From an uncultured Prevotella sp. (GTDB taxonomy: Bacteria > Bacteroidota > Bacteroidia > Bacteroidales > Bacteroidaceae), in the NCBI GenBank assembly GCA_900548195.1, contig URJQ01000012.1, forward strand, positions 1 through 32,173: a stretch of 32,173 nt of DNA. The letters are read 5' to 3'. The position numbers were made by a program, and so were the translations under genes. How positions within the stretch are numbered: the first letter of the stretch is position 1; each line of letters starts with the position of its first letter. Shown piece by piece: positions 7,607 through 16,997 of this stretch. The notes under the pieces are model-generated. The model had not been told where the DNA came from. It saw only the letters and a program-made list of their open reading frames with translations, and made no database searches.

Positions 7607-7699
7607 AAAGGGTGGGAAATGAAAGATACTCTTCCGCTTCCTTCTTTCTGGGTCAACGCATCAGAAAGACGTTTTGGTATCTGTCATTTCCCACCCTTT
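7607..7699 (-). terminator. Structured terminator after tlpA copy 2
   Basis: Outer arms 7607-7628 and 7678-7699 pair at 21 of 22 positions around a 49-nt interior nearly identical to that of 6104-6192. Relative to copy 1, the stem has gained GG on one arm and CC on the other. The inner stem has an A-to-G change that keeps a G-U pair. A T-run follows on the reverse strand. Confidence 0.8.
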
Positions 7700-7719
7700 A
7701 GGTGATTAGTTTGTTTTCT

Positions 7720-8829
7720 TTACTTTGCAAGCACCTCATCCAGGAGCTGATAGAATGCAGGATCCTCACCAGCAAGGAGCTTCACGATGTTGCCCTTAGG
7801 GTCAACGAGCACCTTTGTAGGGAAGCCACTGACTGCATACTTGGTCAGCACCTCTCTGTTGGATCTTGGATTATACACGTGCTTCCAAGGCAACTGATGC
7901 TTCTCTACGGCAGCCTTCCACTTCTCTTCAGTATCATTGCAGTCCACGCCAAGAATCTCGAGCTTGCCCTTATACTTCTCATAGTACTTCTTCATCTCAG
8001 GCATTCCCTTGATGCACCATCCGCACCATGAGCCCCAGAAGTCGATGATTACGTATTTACCACGGAGGCTTGACAATGCGAGAGGCTTGCCATTGATGTC
8101 ATTGAGGGTGAAGTCAGGAGCCGGATTGCCAGGAGCAAGCTTCTCCATAGCCTTCTTCTGAGCCTGCTGCTGCTCGATTTCATTCTTGACAGCATCGGTG
8201 AAAAGTGAGAACACACCGGTCTTTACTGACTCGTCGAGATAGCCATAAGCAGTCTCAAGATCCTCTACACCCATAAGGAGAGAAGCGCTGACACCGCTTT
8301 TTGGGTTCTCCTTGATAAAGTTCATTTGAGCTTCCTGCATCTGAGCTTGCAGGGCACCATACTTAGGCATGATGACTTTCTGAAGGGAATCCTTGTTAGC
8401 ACCAGCGTTTATCTTTGTATAGAAGTCCTCAGTGAGCTCATTCATCTGCTTCTCCAGCGGTGAAGTCTTCTCATCGAGCTTAGCCAAATCTGAATAGAAA
8501 GCGGTGCCGCTCCATGTAGCTTTCTTCAAGCTTCCGGTGAGAGTGCCTTGCTCTCCAGGAACGAGAGTGATATTGAAGCGCTGAGCACGCTGTCCCTTGC
8601 CTACTGCCACCTGACACAAACGTGCCTTGTCGCCAGTGAAATCATAGGTGAAGACACCATTCTGGCGAACCAAAGTTTCCTGCTTTTCCAAACTGCGGAA
8701 ATCTCTTGAGATAAGAGAGAGAATGACTGTATCGCCCTTGATATCATCAAGATTAAGGGTCAATGAATGCTGGGCATCACAGGACATGAATGCTGCAACT
8801 GCCACGATTGAAAGAAATAATTTTTTCAT
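7720..8829 (-). CDS. TlpA-like thioredoxin-fold protein with DUF4369-type N-terminus, copy 2
   Basis: A 369-residue paralogue of the neighbouring copy, with the same domain order: signal peptide (MKKLFLSIVAVAAFMSC, possible lipoprotein Cys17), N-terminal beta domain, helical linker, and thioredoxin domain with WCGWC at Cys269 and Cys272. Long blocks are identical to copy 1, for example CNDTEEKWKAAVEKHQLPWK and GFPTKVLVDPKGNIVK, while the N-terminal domain has diverged more. That pattern fits a tandem duplication with conserved redox chemistry and changing partner or ligand. It is divergent from dsbD with a 284-bp gap. The function is inferred from the family. Confidence 0.88.
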   Translation of the reverse strand: MKKLFLSIVAVAAFMSCDAQHSLTLNLDDIKGDTVILSLISRDFRSLEKQETLVRQNGVFTYDFTGDKARLCQVAVGKGQRAQRFNITLVPGEQGTLTGSLKKATWSGTAFYSDLAKLDEKTSPLEKQMNELTEDFYTKINAGANKDSLQKVIMPKYGALQAQMQEAQMNFIKENPKSGVSASLLMGVEDLETAYGYLDESVKTGVFSLFTDAVKNEIEQQQAQKKAMEKLAPGNPAPDFTLNDINGKPLALSSLRGKYVIIDFWGSWCGWCIKGMPEMKKYYEKYKGKLEILGVDCNDTEEKWKAAVEKHQLPWKHVYNPRSNREVLTKYAVSGFPTKVLVDPKGNIVKLLAGEDPAFYQLLDEVLAK

Positions 8830-9113
8830 TGCTTGTTTTGTTGTTATATAATAAATTACTATTACTCTTGTAGTTTCTGAAAGTACGCGATAAAACCGTT
8901 TCTACTTAATAAACGTATGAACTTATTTTTTGTATTTCTCGAAAGATAATAATTATACATATTTAACTAACCGAATGATAGTATCATACCATTATGTTAA
9001 TATATATTAAATAAATATTGGTAAGGTTATCCTTTTTGCCTTTTAATCGTTATATAAGTAAACGTAAATCTAAACAGAGATTGCAAACACATATTTATAC
9101 ATTATAATATAAT
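8830..9113. other. Divergent intergenic region between tlpA copy 2 and dsbD
   Basis: A/T-rich, 284 bp, and must hold start signals for both flanking genes. No match to TAnnTTTG with a proper -33 element was found on either strand. Nothing else is recognised. Confidence 0.3.
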
Positions 9114-11162
9114 ATGAAAAAAATCATCCTCGGCACTCTTGCCTTATTCTTGGCTGTGGCATTGAATGCACAGATTACATTCAAGCCAAGTATGACCCAT
9201 ACTGCGCCTGACGAGATTACAATCTCGTTTGCCGGTACAATCGCAAGCGGTTGGCACGTATATTCACCTACCGAGAAAAACGGTCCTATCCCTGCATCTT
9301 TCAATATCGACAAGATTGAGGGTTGCAAGCTCGAAGGTGGACTTAAGGCCAACAAGGCTCCTATCACAAAGTATGAAGATATGTTCGGAGCAAACGTAAG
9401 TTTCTACGAGCACTCCGTTACTTTCACTCAGAAACTCAAGATTACCGGCAAGACTTACAAGATTGAAGGCTATCTGGAGTATGGAGCATGTAATGACCAG
9501 AGCTGTCTTCCTCCTACTTCTGTCGATGTAAAATACTCTGGCAAGGGTATCGACAAGCCAGTCGCTGAGGATAAAAAAGAAGATAAAAAGGACGAAAAGG
9601 CTGCTGAAGAGACTCCTGGAACAGAGGAAACAGCAGTTGATGCCGACACAGTAGCGACTGATACAGTGGCTGTTGCCGAGACTCCTATGGACAAGGACGG
9701 CTTATGGACTCCTGTAATCGATGAGCTGAAGTCATTCGGCGAGAGCAACGCTGCTGAGGGACGTGGTATCTTCTCCATCTTCCTGCTCGGCATACTCGGT
9801 GGCTTCATTGCCCTCTTCACTCCTTGCGTATGGCCTATCATCCCTATGACTGTCAGCTTCTTCCTCAAGCGCAACAAGGACGACAAGTCAAAGGCTGTGG
9901 GCGAAGCAATGACTTATGGCGCGAGCATCGTAGTGATTTACGTCGTTCTCGGTCTCGCTGTAACGCTCCTTTTCGGTGCTAACGCTCTCAATTCACTGTC
10001 CACCAATGCAGTATTCAATATATTCTTCTGCCTTATGTTGCTCGTCTTTGCAGCTTCATTCCTCGGAGGATTTGAGATTACATTGCCATCATCTTGGAGC
10101 AACGCCGTTGACTCTAAGGCTGGAAAGACCAGCGGTCTGCTGTCTATCTTCCTCATGGCATTCACATTGGCGCTCGTAAGCTTCTCTTGCACAGGTCCTA
10201 TCATCGGCTTCCTGCTCGTGGAAATGGCTACATCTGGCTCAGTGGTTGGTCCTACAGTAGGTATGCTCGGCTTCGCAGTAGCATTGGCTTTGCCATTCAC
10301 TCTCTTCGCCCTCTTCCCTACATGGCTCAAGTCTGCTCCTAAATCAGGCAACTGGATGAATGTCATCAAGGTGACACTCGGTTTCCTTGAGCTCGCATTC
10401 GCCCTCAAGTTCCTCAGCGTGGCTGACCTCGCTTACGGATGGCGCATCCTCGACCGTGAGGTATTCCTCGCTCTCTGGATTATCATCTTCGCTCTGCTCG
10501 GTGCTTATCACATCGGATGGATTCGCTTCCCTCACGATGAAGAGGAATGGGACGAGATGGGAGAAAAGGTGCTTCACCACAAGACCAGCGTACCACAGTT
10601 CTTCATCGCACTCATCTGCTTCGCATTCTCTGTCTATATGATTCCAGGTCTCTGGGGTGCTCCATGTAAGGCTGTATCTGCCTTCGCTCCTCCTATGATG
10701 ACACAGGACTTCAACCTTGCCAAGAGTGAGAATATCGAACCACAATATAAGGACTTCGAACAGGGCATGCAGGCTGCAATAGCTGCTGGAAAGCCTGTCA
10801 TGATTGACTTTACTGGCTTTGGTTGCGTAAACTGCCGTAAGATGGAAGCTGCCGTTTGGACCGACGATCGCGTGAAGGATCTCATCAATAATGACTACGT
10901 TCTCATTCAGCTCTTCGTGGATGACAAGACTCCTCTGCCAGAACCAATCGAGGTTACTCAGAACGGTCAGACACGCAAACTGCGCACAGTCGGCGACAAG
11001 TGGAGCTATCTCCAGAGCACTAAGTTCGGAGCACAGGCTCAGCCATTCTACGTCCTGCTCGACCATAAGGGTCATCCACTCAATCACAGTGCTTCTTATG
11101 ACGAGGACATCGACAAGTACATCGACTTCCTCAAGACTGGATTGAAGAACTTCAAGAAGTAA
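9114..11162 (+). CDS. dsbD: Thiol:disulfide interchange protein DsbD
   Basis: Inner-membrane electron carrier that passes reducing power from cytoplasmic thioredoxin to envelope thioredoxin-fold proteins. The 682 residues show every DsbD part in order: a signal peptide (MKKIILGTLALFLAVALNAQ), an N-terminal DsbD-alpha domain with Cys126 and Cys131 (ACNDQSC), an acidic Lys/Glu/Asp/Thr linker (about 147-195), a polytopic membrane domain with the paired cysteines FTPCVWP (Cys238) and SFSCTGP (Cys359), and a C-terminal thioredoxin domain with GCVNC (Cys571, Cys574). All six redox cysteines are present. The start at 9114 gives an intact signal peptide. The neighbouring tlpA-like genes are plausible clients. 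Confidence 0.95.
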   Translation: MKKIILGTLALFLAVALNAQITFKPSMTHTAPDEITISFAGTIASGWHVYSPTEKNGPIPASFNIDKIEGCKLEGGLKANKAPITKYEDMFGANVSFYEHSVTFTQKLKITGKTYKIEGYLEYGACNDQSCLPPTSVDVKYSGKGIDKPVAEDKKEDKKDEKAAEETPGTEETAVDADTVATDTVAVAETPMDKDGLWTPVIDELKSFGESNAAEGRGIFSIFLLGILGGFIALFTPCVWPIIPMTVSFFLKRNKDDKSKAVGEAMTYGASIVVIYVVLGLAVTLLFGANALNSLSTNAVFNIFFCLMLLVFAASFLGGFEITLPSSWSNAVDSKAGKTSGLLSIFLMAFTLALVSFSCTGPIIGFLLVEMATSGSVVGPTVGMLGFAVALALPFTLFALFPTWLKSAPKSGNWMNVIKVTLGFLELAFALKFLSVADLAYGWRILDREVFLALWIIIFALLGAYHIGWIRFPHDEEEWDEMGEKVLHHKTSVPQFFIALICFAFSVYMIPGLWGAPCKAVSAFAPPMMTQDFNLAKSENIEPQYKDFEQGMQAAIAAGKPVMIDFTGFGCVNCRKMEAAVWTDDRVKDLINNDYVLIQLFVDDKTPLPEPIEVTQNGQTRKLRTVGDKWSYLQSTKFGAQAQPFYVLLDHKGHPLNHSASYDEDIDKYIDFLKTGLKNFKK

Positions 11163-11206
11163 TATTTTTTCATAACAACAGCAATAATAATAAATAAAAA
11201 GAAGAT

Positions 11207-11304
11207 TGAAAAGTGGAAAATGAGTTCATCCTGCAGGCTTCTACTCATGAGTACAATGATTGACTAGCAAGACATTACTGCCTAATGAATTTTTCCACTT
11301 TTCA
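11207..11304 (+). other. Long inverted repeat between dsbD and cyuA
   Basis: TGAAAAGTGGAAAA at 11207-11220 pairs perfectly with TTTTCCACTTTTCA at 11291-11304 over 14 bp, with extra partial pairing inside. It covers most of the 159-bp gap. The arm resembles the AAAGTGGGAAATGA arm of the tlpA terminators. It may terminate dsbD, though no U-tract follows. Confidence 0.55.
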
Positions 11305-11321
11305 TTATTACCTTACTAATC

Positions 11322-12608
11322 ATGCTGAACAAAGAAACAAGAGACCAGATCGTAGCCCTCATCAAGCGTGAGGTGGTACCTGCAATAGGTTGTACAGAGC
11401 CTATCGCTGTTGCATTATGCGTAGCAAAAGCTACAGAGACTCTTGGCACAATGCCTGAGAGCATCGACGTGCTTCTCAGTGGAAACATGCTGAAAAACGC
11501 AATGGGCGTAGGCATTCCTGGAACAGGTATGTCAGGTCTTCCTATAGCAATAGCGCTTGGAGCCATCGTCGGAAAGAGTGAATACCAACTCGAAGTGCTC
11601 AAGGACTCCACTCCAGAGCATGTAGAAAAAGGTAAGGCTTACATCGCTGAAAACCGCATCAACATCTCTCTCAAGGAGAATATCACAGAGAAACTCTACA
11701 TCGAAGTAACCGTAAAGGCTGGTGATAACACCGCTTCTGCCATCATCGCAGGCGGACATACTCACTTCATCTCTATCACCCATAATGGCGAAGTGCTTCT
11801 CAGTTCAAAGCAGAAGAACGGCACTCAGGTGGAGAACAAGGACATCGAACTGTCTCTCCGCATGGTATATGAGTTTGCAGACACCGCTCCTATCGAGGAG
11901 ATAGAGTTTATCAATGAAGCTCGTCGCCTCAATGAGAACGCTTCAAAGAAGTCTCTCGAAGGCAACTATGGTCACGAATTGGGCAAGACTCTCTCCCGCC
12001 CTCTCGGTCGTGGTATCATGGGCGACTCCATGTTCTCACATATTCTCTCTGCTACCAGCAGTGCTTGCGACGCACGAATGGCTGGTGCGATGATACCTGT
12101 AATGAGCAATTCCGGCTCTGGAAACCAGGGTATCGCCGCTACCATGCCAGTAGTGGTATTCGGAGAAGAGAACCATAACACAGAGGATGAGATAACAAGA
12201 GCACTTACTCTCAGCCATCTCACCGCCATCTACATCAAGCAGAGCCTCGGACGCCTTAGCGCATTATGTGGTTGCGTCGTTGCTTCTACAGGTAGTAGCT
12301 GCGGTATCACATACCTTATGAGTGGCACTTACGAGCAGGTATCTTACTCTGTAAAGAATATGATAGCCAATCTTGCCGGCATGGTATGCGACGGAGCAAA
12401 GCCATCTTGCGCACTCAAAGTGACAAGTGGTGTATCTACTGCCGTCCTCTCGGCTATGCTCGCCATTCAAAACAAGCACGTCACCAGCGTAGAAGGTCTC
12501 GTTGAGGACGATGTGGACCGCACTATCCACAACATGACACGTATCGGAGCGGAAGGCATGAACGAGACCGACAAGATGGTACTCGACATTATGACACATA
12601 AGAAATAA
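11322..12608 (+). CDS. cyuA: L-cysteine desulfidase / UPF0597 (YhaM, L-serine dehydratase alpha-like) family protein
   Basis: A 428-residue member of the UPF0597/CyuA family, related to the alpha subunit of iron-sulfur L-serine dehydratases. Family members are reported to break cysteine down to sulfide, ammonia and pyruvate. Visible features are IGCTEPIAVAL with Cys24 near the N-terminus, the NSGSGNQGIAATMPV glycine-rich segment, and the cysteine cluster CGCVVASTGSSCG (Cys316, Cys318, Cys327), candidate [4Fe-4S] ligands. The length matches the family. It follows dsbD on the same strand but is separated by a long inverted repeat, so it may be its own unit. A terminator hairpin follows it. The substrate assignment is from the family only. 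Confidence 0.85.
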   Translation: MLNKETRDQIVALIKREVVPAIGCTEPIAVALCVAKATETLGTMPESIDVLLSGNMLKNAMGVGIPGTGMSGLPIAIALGAIVGKSEYQLEVLKDSTPEHVEKGKAYIAENRINISLKENITEKLYIEVTVKAGDNTASAIIAGGHTHFISITHNGEVLLSSKQKNGTQVENKDIELSLRMVYEFADTAPIEEIEFINEARRLNENASKKSLEGNYGHELGKTLSRPLGRGIMGDSMFSHILSATSSACDARMAGAMIPVMSNSGSGNQGIAATMPVVVFGEENHNTEDEITRALTLSHLTAIYIKQSLGRLSALCGCVVASTGSSCGITYLMSGTYEQVSYSVKNMIANLAGMVCDGAKPSCALKVTSGVSTAVLSAMLAIQNKHVTSVEGLVEDDVDRTIHNMTRIGAEGMNETDKMVLDIMTHKK

Positions 12609-12659
12609 TTTTTCGTATAAATACCGTTTGTTAAATAATAAGATTCTGAGATTTATTTG

Positions 12660-12692
12660 AAAGTGGCTGATCGTGAGATTCGCCACTTTTTT
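12660..12692 (+). terminator. Intrinsic terminator after cyuA
   Basis: AAAGTGGC (12660-12667) pairs with GCCACTTT (12682-12689), followed by a T-run to 12692. It sits about 50 bp after the cyuA stop. Confidence 0.75.
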
Positions 12693-12703
12693 CTTTATTA
12701 TAA

Positions 12704-12735
12704 TTTGGTAGTTTGACGAAAAAGAAATAACTTTG
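12704..12735 (+). promoter_or_regulatory. Bacteroidetes-type promoter for dnaE
   Basis: TTTG at 12704-12707 and TAACTTTG at 12728-12735 match the -33 and -7 elements with a 20-bp spacer. Transcription would start near 12742, leaving a leader of about 135 nt before dnaE. Confidence 0.7.
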
Positions 12736-12876
12736 CAAGGGAAAATATCCAACTAAACACTGGAACTCTTATCTCCTTTCCATATATCCGAGCCACCATC
12801 CACATAGACAGATGGATAGCGACAGAAAGGATTACGTAAACCATCACTTAACCGACAAGCGGACAAAACAAGAGAA

Positions 12877-15800
12877 ATGCAAGACTTCATACATCTCCAC
12901 GTACACACATACTACTCCATCCTCGACGGCATGTCGCCAGTAGGAAAACTCGTTGACAAAGCCGTTGCCAACGGAATGAAAGGTATGGCCATCACTGACC
13001 ACGGCAATATGTTTGGCATCAAGGAATTTTTCGACTACACTAACGGTGTCAACAAGAAGAGAAAGGCTGAAGGATTAGAGCCTTTCAAGCCGATATTCGG
13101 ATGTGAAATGTATGTTGCCCACCACAATAAGGAAGACATGGTGCGTGCCAACGGTGACCTCGGAGGCTATCACCTCATCGTTCTCGCCAAGAATTTTCAT
13201 GGCTATCAGAACCTTATCAAGCTGGTTTCACGTGCCTGGGTGGATGGTTACTACGGCCGTCCACGTACCGACCGCAAGGATTTGGAGGAGTTTCATGAGG
13301 ACCTCATAGTCTGCTCTGCCTGTATTGGCGGTGAAGTGCCAAAGAAAATTCTCAATGGCGACATCGAGGGAGCTCGTGAAGCCATCGAGTGGCACAAGAG
13401 ATTATGGGGCGATGACTATTATCTCGAATTGCAACGTCATGAGGTGAAGAATCCAAGCATCATGGCAAACCGCGAGACTTTCCCGCTGCAGCAGAAGGCA
13501 AACCGCGTACTTCTGGAACTGGCAAAGGAGTATAACATCAAGGTAATATGCAGTAATGACTCCCACTTCGTGGATGAAGACAATGCAGAAGCTCACGACC
13601 ACCTGCTATGTCTTTCCACCGGCAAGGACCTTGATGACCCTACCAGAATGCGTTACAGTAAGCAGGAGTGGTTTAAGACGCGTGAGGAGATGAACGATAT
13701 CTTCCAAGACGTACCTGAAGCTCTCACCAATACCATTGAGATTCTCGATAAAGTGGAGACCTACGACATCGAGAGCGACCCTATCATGCCTTTCTTCCCT
13801 ATTCCGGAAGAATTCGGTACGGAGGAGCAATGGAGGGAAAGATTCTCAGAACAAGACCTCTTTGACGAGTTTACTTCTGACGAATACTGGAAGAATCAAT
13901 TGCCAGAAGAAGACGGAAAGAAGAAACTCAAGAAGCTCGGTGGCTTCGAAAAGCTCTACCGCATCAAGTTTGAAGCCGACTATCTCGGCAAACTCGCATA
14001 CGAAGGAGCATCAAATCTCTACGGCACTGGATATGAAGAAATCCCTTATGACAAAGCTCTCCAGCCGGACGAACTGTCTGATTGGGCGCATAATCACGGC
14101 ATTAGCAAGGAGGTAGATGAGAGAATACGCTTCGAACTCCATATTATGAAGACCATGGGTTTCCCAGGTTACTTCCTTATCGTGCAGGATTTCATCAATT
14201 CCGCACGTAAAGAGTTAGGCGTTTGGGTAGGTCCAGGACGTGGTTCTGCGGCAGGTTCCGTTGTGGCTTATTGCTTGGGTATTACCAAACTGGACCCTAT
14301 GAAGTACGACCTTCTGTTCGAACGTTTCCTCAACCCTGACCGTATCTCACTCCCGGATATTGATACCGACTTTGATGATGACGGTCGAGGAAAAGTGCTT
14401 CAGTGGGTAATGGACAAATATGGCCACGACAACTGCGCACATATCATCACCTATGGCACTATGGCAGCCAAGAATGCGCTGAAGGATGTCGGACGTGTGG
14501 AGAAAGTGCCGCTTGCAGTTGTCAATGCTTGGTGTAAAGCAATGCCTGACAGATTGCCTGATGGAATGAAGTCAAAGCTTCCAAACTACTTCAAATTAGA
14601 CTCCAATGGTAATCCTGTATGCGCCGAATTGCGCAATGCAGAAGCATCGGCAGACCCTCGCGAAGCCAACACTATCAAGTATGCAAAGATGCTTGAAGGC
14701 ACCGTGAGAGGCACGGGTATTCATGCCTGCGGCTTCATTATCTGTCGTGACCCAATATCTCAACACGTACCTGTCTCTACCGCTGACGACCCTGATTTCC
14801 CTAATATCAAGACGGCTGTGACGCAATATGACGGCCACGTCATTGAGTCAACGGGACTTATCAAGATGGACTTCCTCGGACTAAAGACTCTCTCCGAGCA
14901 GAAGGAAGCATGCAAAATCGTGAAGCAGACACGCGGTATCGACATCGATTTGGATAATATTCCTATCGACGACCCTACGACATACAAGCTCTATCAGGAG
15001 GGTCGCACCATCGGTACATTCCAGTTTGAGTCGGCGGGTATGCAGAAATATCTGCGCGAACTCCATCCTACTGTCTTCGAGGACCTCATTGCCATGAATG
15101 CCCTCTATCGTCCGGGACCTATGGATTACATCCCTTCCTTCATCAAGAGAAAGAATGGTCTCGAACCTATCACCTACGATATTCCTTGCACAGAGAAATA
15201 TCTCAAGGATACTTACGGCATTACGGTATATCAGGAGCAGGTGATGCTTCTCTCAAGACAGCTCGCCAACTTCACCCGAGGCGAGAGTGACGCCCTACGT
15301 AAGGCGATGGGTAAGAAGAAAAAGGATATCGTCGATAAGATGAAACCTAAATTCATCGAAGGCGGTGTCAAAAATGGACACGACCCAAAGGTACTGGAAA
15401 AGATATGGGCAGACTGGGAAAAGTTTGCTTCCTACGCCTTCAACAAGTCGCACGCTGCCTGCTATTCGTGGGTGGCTTACCAGACTGCGTATCTGAAAGC
15501 CAACTATCCAGCCGAGTTTATGGCTGCTATCATGACGCGCCGTCGCTCTGACATCAAGGAAATCACCAAGCTCATGGATGAATGCAAGAGTTTGGGAATA
15601 AAGACATTGGGACCTGATGTCAATGAGTCGATGGACGGATTTACGGTCAATAAGCATGGAGAAATCCGCTTCGGACTTTCTGGTATCAAAGGAATGAGCG
15701 ACGCTGCCGTGCAAGCTATCATCGAAGAGCGTGCCAAGGATGGTCCTTTCACCTCAGTATATGACCTCGTGGAGCGCATTCCATCCTCTTCCATGAATAA

Positions 15801-16719
15801 GAAAGCATTGGAATGCCTCGCTATTAGCGGCGGTCTTGACGAGTTTGGTTTCAGCCGTGAGCAGTATGTAGAGAAGGGTGCACACGACATGAACTTCATA
15901 GATGCGCTCAGCCGTTATGGCAATCAGTTTCAGGCAGCTAAAGCTGAAGCCTCAACATCACTGTTTGGAGACTTTGAAAGCGTGGAAATCACAAAACCAA
16001 AGCCACAGCCTGCCAACTCATGGAGCAACATTGAGCGCCTCAACCGTGAGCGCGAGCTGGTAGGTATCTATCTTTCCGCCCACCCATTGGACGACTATGC
16101 CGTGGTGCTCAAGACGATGTGCAACCGTAATTGTCTGGATCTCGGACAGGATGCCAACAAGGAAGAACTGTGCCAACTGGATGCTGTGACCGTGGGAGGC
16201 ATCGTTACAGGACTCAGAGAGGGTTTCTCTAAGCGTGGTACACCGTACGGCATAGTCACCATAGAGGACTATGCAGGCGCTGGCGAACTGGCTTTCTTTG
16301 AGGATTGGGGGCAATGGAGAGGTATGTTTATGGAGGGAAGTGCGCTCTATATCAAACTGAAATACGAGAAAAAGTACCCTACCAGCAAATATGTTAGCAT
16401 GAAGGTGATGAGCATTGACCAGCTCACCAATGTGCGAGACAAGTGCATCAACAAGATTACCATCGTCGTTGACGTGGACAAACTCGATTCTCTTGTGGCA
16501 GGAGAACTGATAGAAAAGCTCAACAGATGCAAGATGGATCCAGACCAGAAGGACTTGAACGGAAACCAGATGGAGGGCGCAAGCGTGCATCTCCAATGTA
16601 ATAGTGCGCGATGTATGCGTCCGACGAACCTCACCAGCTCGTCTTTCACGCTCAAGATAAGCAAGGAACTTCTGGACTTTCTCGACTCTAATGACTGCTT
16701 TGCTTATAAAGTAAACTGA
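12877..16719 (+). CDS. dnaE: DNA polymerase III alpha subunit
   Basis: Replicative polymerase, 1280 residues, at the long end for DnaE but usual for Bacteroidetes. The N-terminal PHP domain has HLHVHTYYSILDG (His8, His10) and ITDHGNMFG (Asp41, His42). The polymerase active site shows GPGRGSAAGSVVAY and PDIDTDFDDDGR (near residue 492) with two catalytic Asp, and a third candidate Asp665 in LIKMDFLGLKTL. YRPGPMDYIPSF and the Arg/Lys-rich ALRKAMGKKKKD follow, then a helix-hairpin-helix region and an OB fold (about 1090-1165, VTVGGIVTGLREGFSKRGTPYG). The start at 12877 gives the conserved N-terminal HLHVH strand at the right place. It is monocistronic as far as can be seen. Confidence 0.98.
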   Translation: MQDFIHLHVHTYYSILDGMSPVGKLVDKAVANGMKGMAITDHGNMFGIKEFFDYTNGVNKKRKAEGLEPFKPIFGCEMYVAHHNKEDMVRANGDLGGYHLIVLAKNFHGYQNLIKLVSRAWVDGYYGRPRTDRKDLEEFHEDLIVCSACIGGEVPKKILNGDIEGAREAIEWHKRLWGDDYYLELQRHEVKNPSIMANRETFPLQQKANRVLLELAKEYNIKVICSNDSHFVDEDNAEAHDHLLCLSTGKDLDDPTRMRYSKQEWFKTREEMNDIFQDVPEALTNTIEILDKVETYDIESDPIMPFFPIPEEFGTEEQWRERFSEQDLFDEFTSDEYWKNQLPEEDGKKKLKKLGGFEKLYRIKFEADYLGKLAYEGASNLYGTGYEEIPYDKALQPDELSDWAHNHGISKEVDERIRFELHIMKTMGFPGYFLIVQDFINSARKELGVWVGPGRGSAAGSVVAYCLGITKLDPMKYDLLFERFLNPDRISLPDIDTDFDDDGRGKVLQWVMDKYGHDNCAHIITYGTMAAKNALKDVGRVEKVPLAVVNAWCKAMPDRLPDGMKSKLPNYFKLDSNGNPVCAELRNAEASADPREANTIKYAKMLEGTVRGTGIHACGFIICRDPISQHVPVSTADDPDFPNIKTAVTQYDGHVIESTGLIKMDFLGLKTLSEQKEACKIVKQTRGIDIDLDNIPIDDPTTYKLYQEGRTIGTFQFESAGMQKYLRELHPTVFEDLIAMNALYRPGPMDYIPSFIKRKNGLEPITYDIPCTEKYLKDTYGITVYQEQVMLLSRQLANFTRGESDALRKAMGKKKKDIVDKMKPKFIEGGVKNGHDPKVLEKIWADWEKFASYAFNKSHAACYSWVAYQTAYLKANYPAEFMAAIMTRRRSDIKEITKLMDECKSLGIKTLGPDVNESMDGFTVNKHGEIRFGLSGIKGMSDAAVQAIIEERAKDGPFTSVYDLVERIPSSSMNKKALECLAISGGLDEFGFSREQYVEKGAHDMNFIDALSRYGNQFQAAKAEASTSLFGDFESVEITKPKPQPANSWSNIERLNRERELVGIYLSAHPLDDYAVVLKTMCNRNCLDLGQDANKEELCQLDAVTVGGIVTGLREGFSKRGTPYGIVTIEDYAGAGELAFFEDWGQWRGMFMEGSALYIKLKYEKKYPTSKYVSMKVMSIDQLTNVRDKCINKITIVVDVDKLDSLVAGELIEKLNRCKMDPDQKDLNGNQMEGASVHLQCNSARCMRPTNLTSSSFTLKISKELLDFLDSNDCFAYKVN

Positions 16720-16830
16720 TTAAAGTATTGCGAGTATTGCGTGATTGCATAGTGATTGGGAAATCTTATTTTTGTATAAGCATTCTCAAAAGCGTAAGTA
16801 CGACTTTTCGCTCTTCACTTTTTTTGTGGT

Positions 16831-16880
16831 CATCCAGCATATAGAGTGACATAAAATCATGTCTCTCAATATGCTGGATG
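16831..16880. other. Long imperfect hairpin between dnaE and rpsO
   Basis: CATCCAGCATAT at 16831-16842 pairs with ATATGCTGGATG at 16869-16880, and the pairing continues inward (GTGACAT with ATGTCTC). There is no T-tract on the dnaE side. Between converging genes it may serve as a 3' barrier for dnaE. Confidence 0.55.
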
Positions 16881-16903
16881 AGTCATATAAGCATGAAAAG
16901 AAA

Positions 16904-16940
16904 AACAGCCCGTCTGAAAGATAATTTCAGACGGGCTGTT
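16904..16940 (-). terminator. Intrinsic terminator of rpsO
   Basis: A perfect 16-bp stem (16904-16919 with 16925-16940) closes a 5-nt loop. On the rpsO strand it is followed by a T-rich run (TTTTTCTTTTC). It lies 57 bp past the rpsO stop. Confidence 0.9.
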
Positions 16941-16997
16941 GCTATCTCTGATTCCTGCCTCAGTTGAGAGGCAAGATTCGTGATAGAAGCCTTGTGA

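Noticed and set aside
10344..11087. Reverse-strand open frame inside dsbD (247 codons)
   Set aside because: Antisense to the DsbD membrane and thioredoxin domains, with a composition typical of shadow frames.
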